DNA of 5,415 bases. Origin: Methylobacterium sp. GTDB taxonomy: Bacteria; Pseudomonadota; Alphaproteobacteria; Rhizobiales; Beijerinckiaceae. Below, piece by piece: positions 4,829 through 5,415 of this stretch (within the stretch, counting starts at the first letter, position 1; every line of letters starts with the position of its first letter). The translations under genes and the position numbers were made by a program. Where the stretch lies: NCBI GenBank assembly GCA_021154065.1, contig JAJKJG010000023.1, positions 1 to 5,415 of the forward strand. Reading direction: 5' to 3'. A model generated the notes under the pieces. That model ran no database searches, was not told the DNA's origin, and worked only from the letters and a program-made list of their open reading frames with translations.

Positions 4829-5415
4829 TTGCCCACGGGGCATAAGAGCAAGGTGGGCTCGGCCGCGCATAAGAACGAGATCAATTCGGGCCTGATGTCA
4901 CGTCGAACCATTCTGGGAATCGCGCTCGCCTGTCTGGCGGCGCTGACGCTTGCGATCGCGCCGTGGACGGTGAACACCGGCCGGCTCACCGCGGCCGTGG
5001 CGCGCCAGCTGCGCAGCGTCTACGGGCTCGATCTCGCGGTGAAGGGCCGCACCACGATCGCGCTCCTGCCGGTGCCGCGGATGAAGTTCGAGAACGTGGC
5101 GCTCGCCGTCCCCGGCTCGCCGCCGCTCGTCGACGCGGAGCAGCTGCGCAGCGAGTTCCGGATCTGGCCGCTGCTGATCGGGCGGATCGAGCTTGCCGAG
5201 GTCGCCCTGAGCGGAGCCCAGCTCCGGGTCGAGGAGGGCAAGGACCTGTGGTCGCCGCTCTGGGACCGCCAGCGCGACCGCCTCGCGGGCCGTTCCGCAA
5301 ACCGGAACGTCCGGCGGCTGATCGTCACCAACTCGACCGTGAACTTCGCCGGCGACGTCGACGGCGCGGCGCGGGTCGACATCCTCAGCCTCGTCGTGAA
5401 CTGGCCGGCGGTCGA
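4829..5415 (+). CDS. AsmA-family protein, N-terminal part (cut by window edge)
   Basis: The frame stays open to the right edge, so only the N-terminal 195 residues are visible; AsmA proteins are usually several hundred residues or longer. A membrane anchor covers ILGIALACLAALTLAIAPW (residues 28-46, preceded by SRR). It is followed by the AsmA-type pattern: LTAAVARQLRSVYGLDLAVKG, then TIALLPVPRMKFENVALAV, then repeating beta-strand segments such as IELAEVALSGAQLRVEEG. AsmA relatives are anchored in the inner membrane and extend into the periplasm. They act in outer membrane assembly and phospholipid movement. The start is uncertain. TTG 4829 is preferred because GGAGG (4820-4824) lies 4 bases upstream and 19 of the 22 codons from 4829 to 4894 end in G or C. 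ATG 4895 gives the conventional MSRRT start but has no ribosome site of its own. GTG 4853 is a third option. The gene lies 78 bases after the permease stop, or 144 if it starts at ATG 4895. A functional link with iron uptake is not implied. Confidence 0.85.
   Translation, partial: MPTGHKSKVGSAAHKNEINSGLMSRRTILGIALACLAALTLAIAPWTVNTGRLTAAVARQLRSVYGLDLAVKGRTTIALLPVPRMKFENVALAVPGSPPLVDAEQLRSEFRIWPLLIGRIELAEVALSGAQLRVEEGKDLWSPLWDRQRDRLAGRSANRNVRRLIVTNSTVNFAGDVDGAARVDILSLVVNWPAV

Noticed and set aside
1..5415. CRISPR array, insertion sequence, integrase or toxin-antitoxin pair
   Set aside because: No regularly spaced repeats, terminal inverted repeats, transposase or integrase motifs, or paired small genes were seen on either strand.

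Overview
The window looks like chromosomal DNA of a high-GC alphaproteobacterium, probably Hyphomicrobiales (Rhizobiales). The reasons are a phasin and a broken DUF6894 gene, both common in that order, a Rhizobium-type promoter in front of tRNA-Gln, an Irr-box-like site before an iron transporter, and GC-rich third codon positions. As a spot check of composition, positions 601-660 are 45% GC (27/60) while positions 4441-4500 inside the permease gene are 75% (45/60).

Left part (1-662): lower-GC, gene-poor sequence. It holds the possible end of an unidentified gene, a clear intrinsic terminator (98-117), a small DUF6894-family gene broken by a single-base frameshift (185-428), and a strong hairpin terminator readable on both strands (533-562). 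tRNA-Gln(CUG), with an encoded CCA, follows on the minus strand (663-736). Its 3' end faces the lower-GC side, which is the geometry left by elements that integrate into tRNA genes, but no integrase or att repeat is visible.

Middle (737-1926): about 515 bases without a convincing protein gene, carrying the likely tRNA promoter, a plus-strand terminator with no visible parent gene (1023-1051) and a perfect 14-bp palindrome. A phasin gene (1255-1713) with a strong ribosome binding site follows and points to polyhydroxyalkanoate storage. A 213-base gap then holds a GC-rich hairpin, an AT-rich partial palindrome resembling an Irr/ICE iron-control box, and a leader that could fold over the next ribosome binding site.

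Right part (1927-5415): a two-gene ferric iron ABC importer operon. It encodes a periplasmic Fe(3+)-binding protein (FbpA/FutA type) and a fused double-domain permease (FbpB type), separated by 28 bases containing a 7-bp GC hairpin. No ATPase gene follows. The next gene, cut by the window edge, encodes an AsmA-family membrane-anchored envelope protein. FbpA should capture Fe(3+) in the periplasm and hand it to FbpB; the energising ATPase must be encoded elsewhere. No new system is evident. The most useful leads are the candidate iron-responsive leader, the missing ATPase, the AsmA start region and the frameshifted DUF6894 gene.
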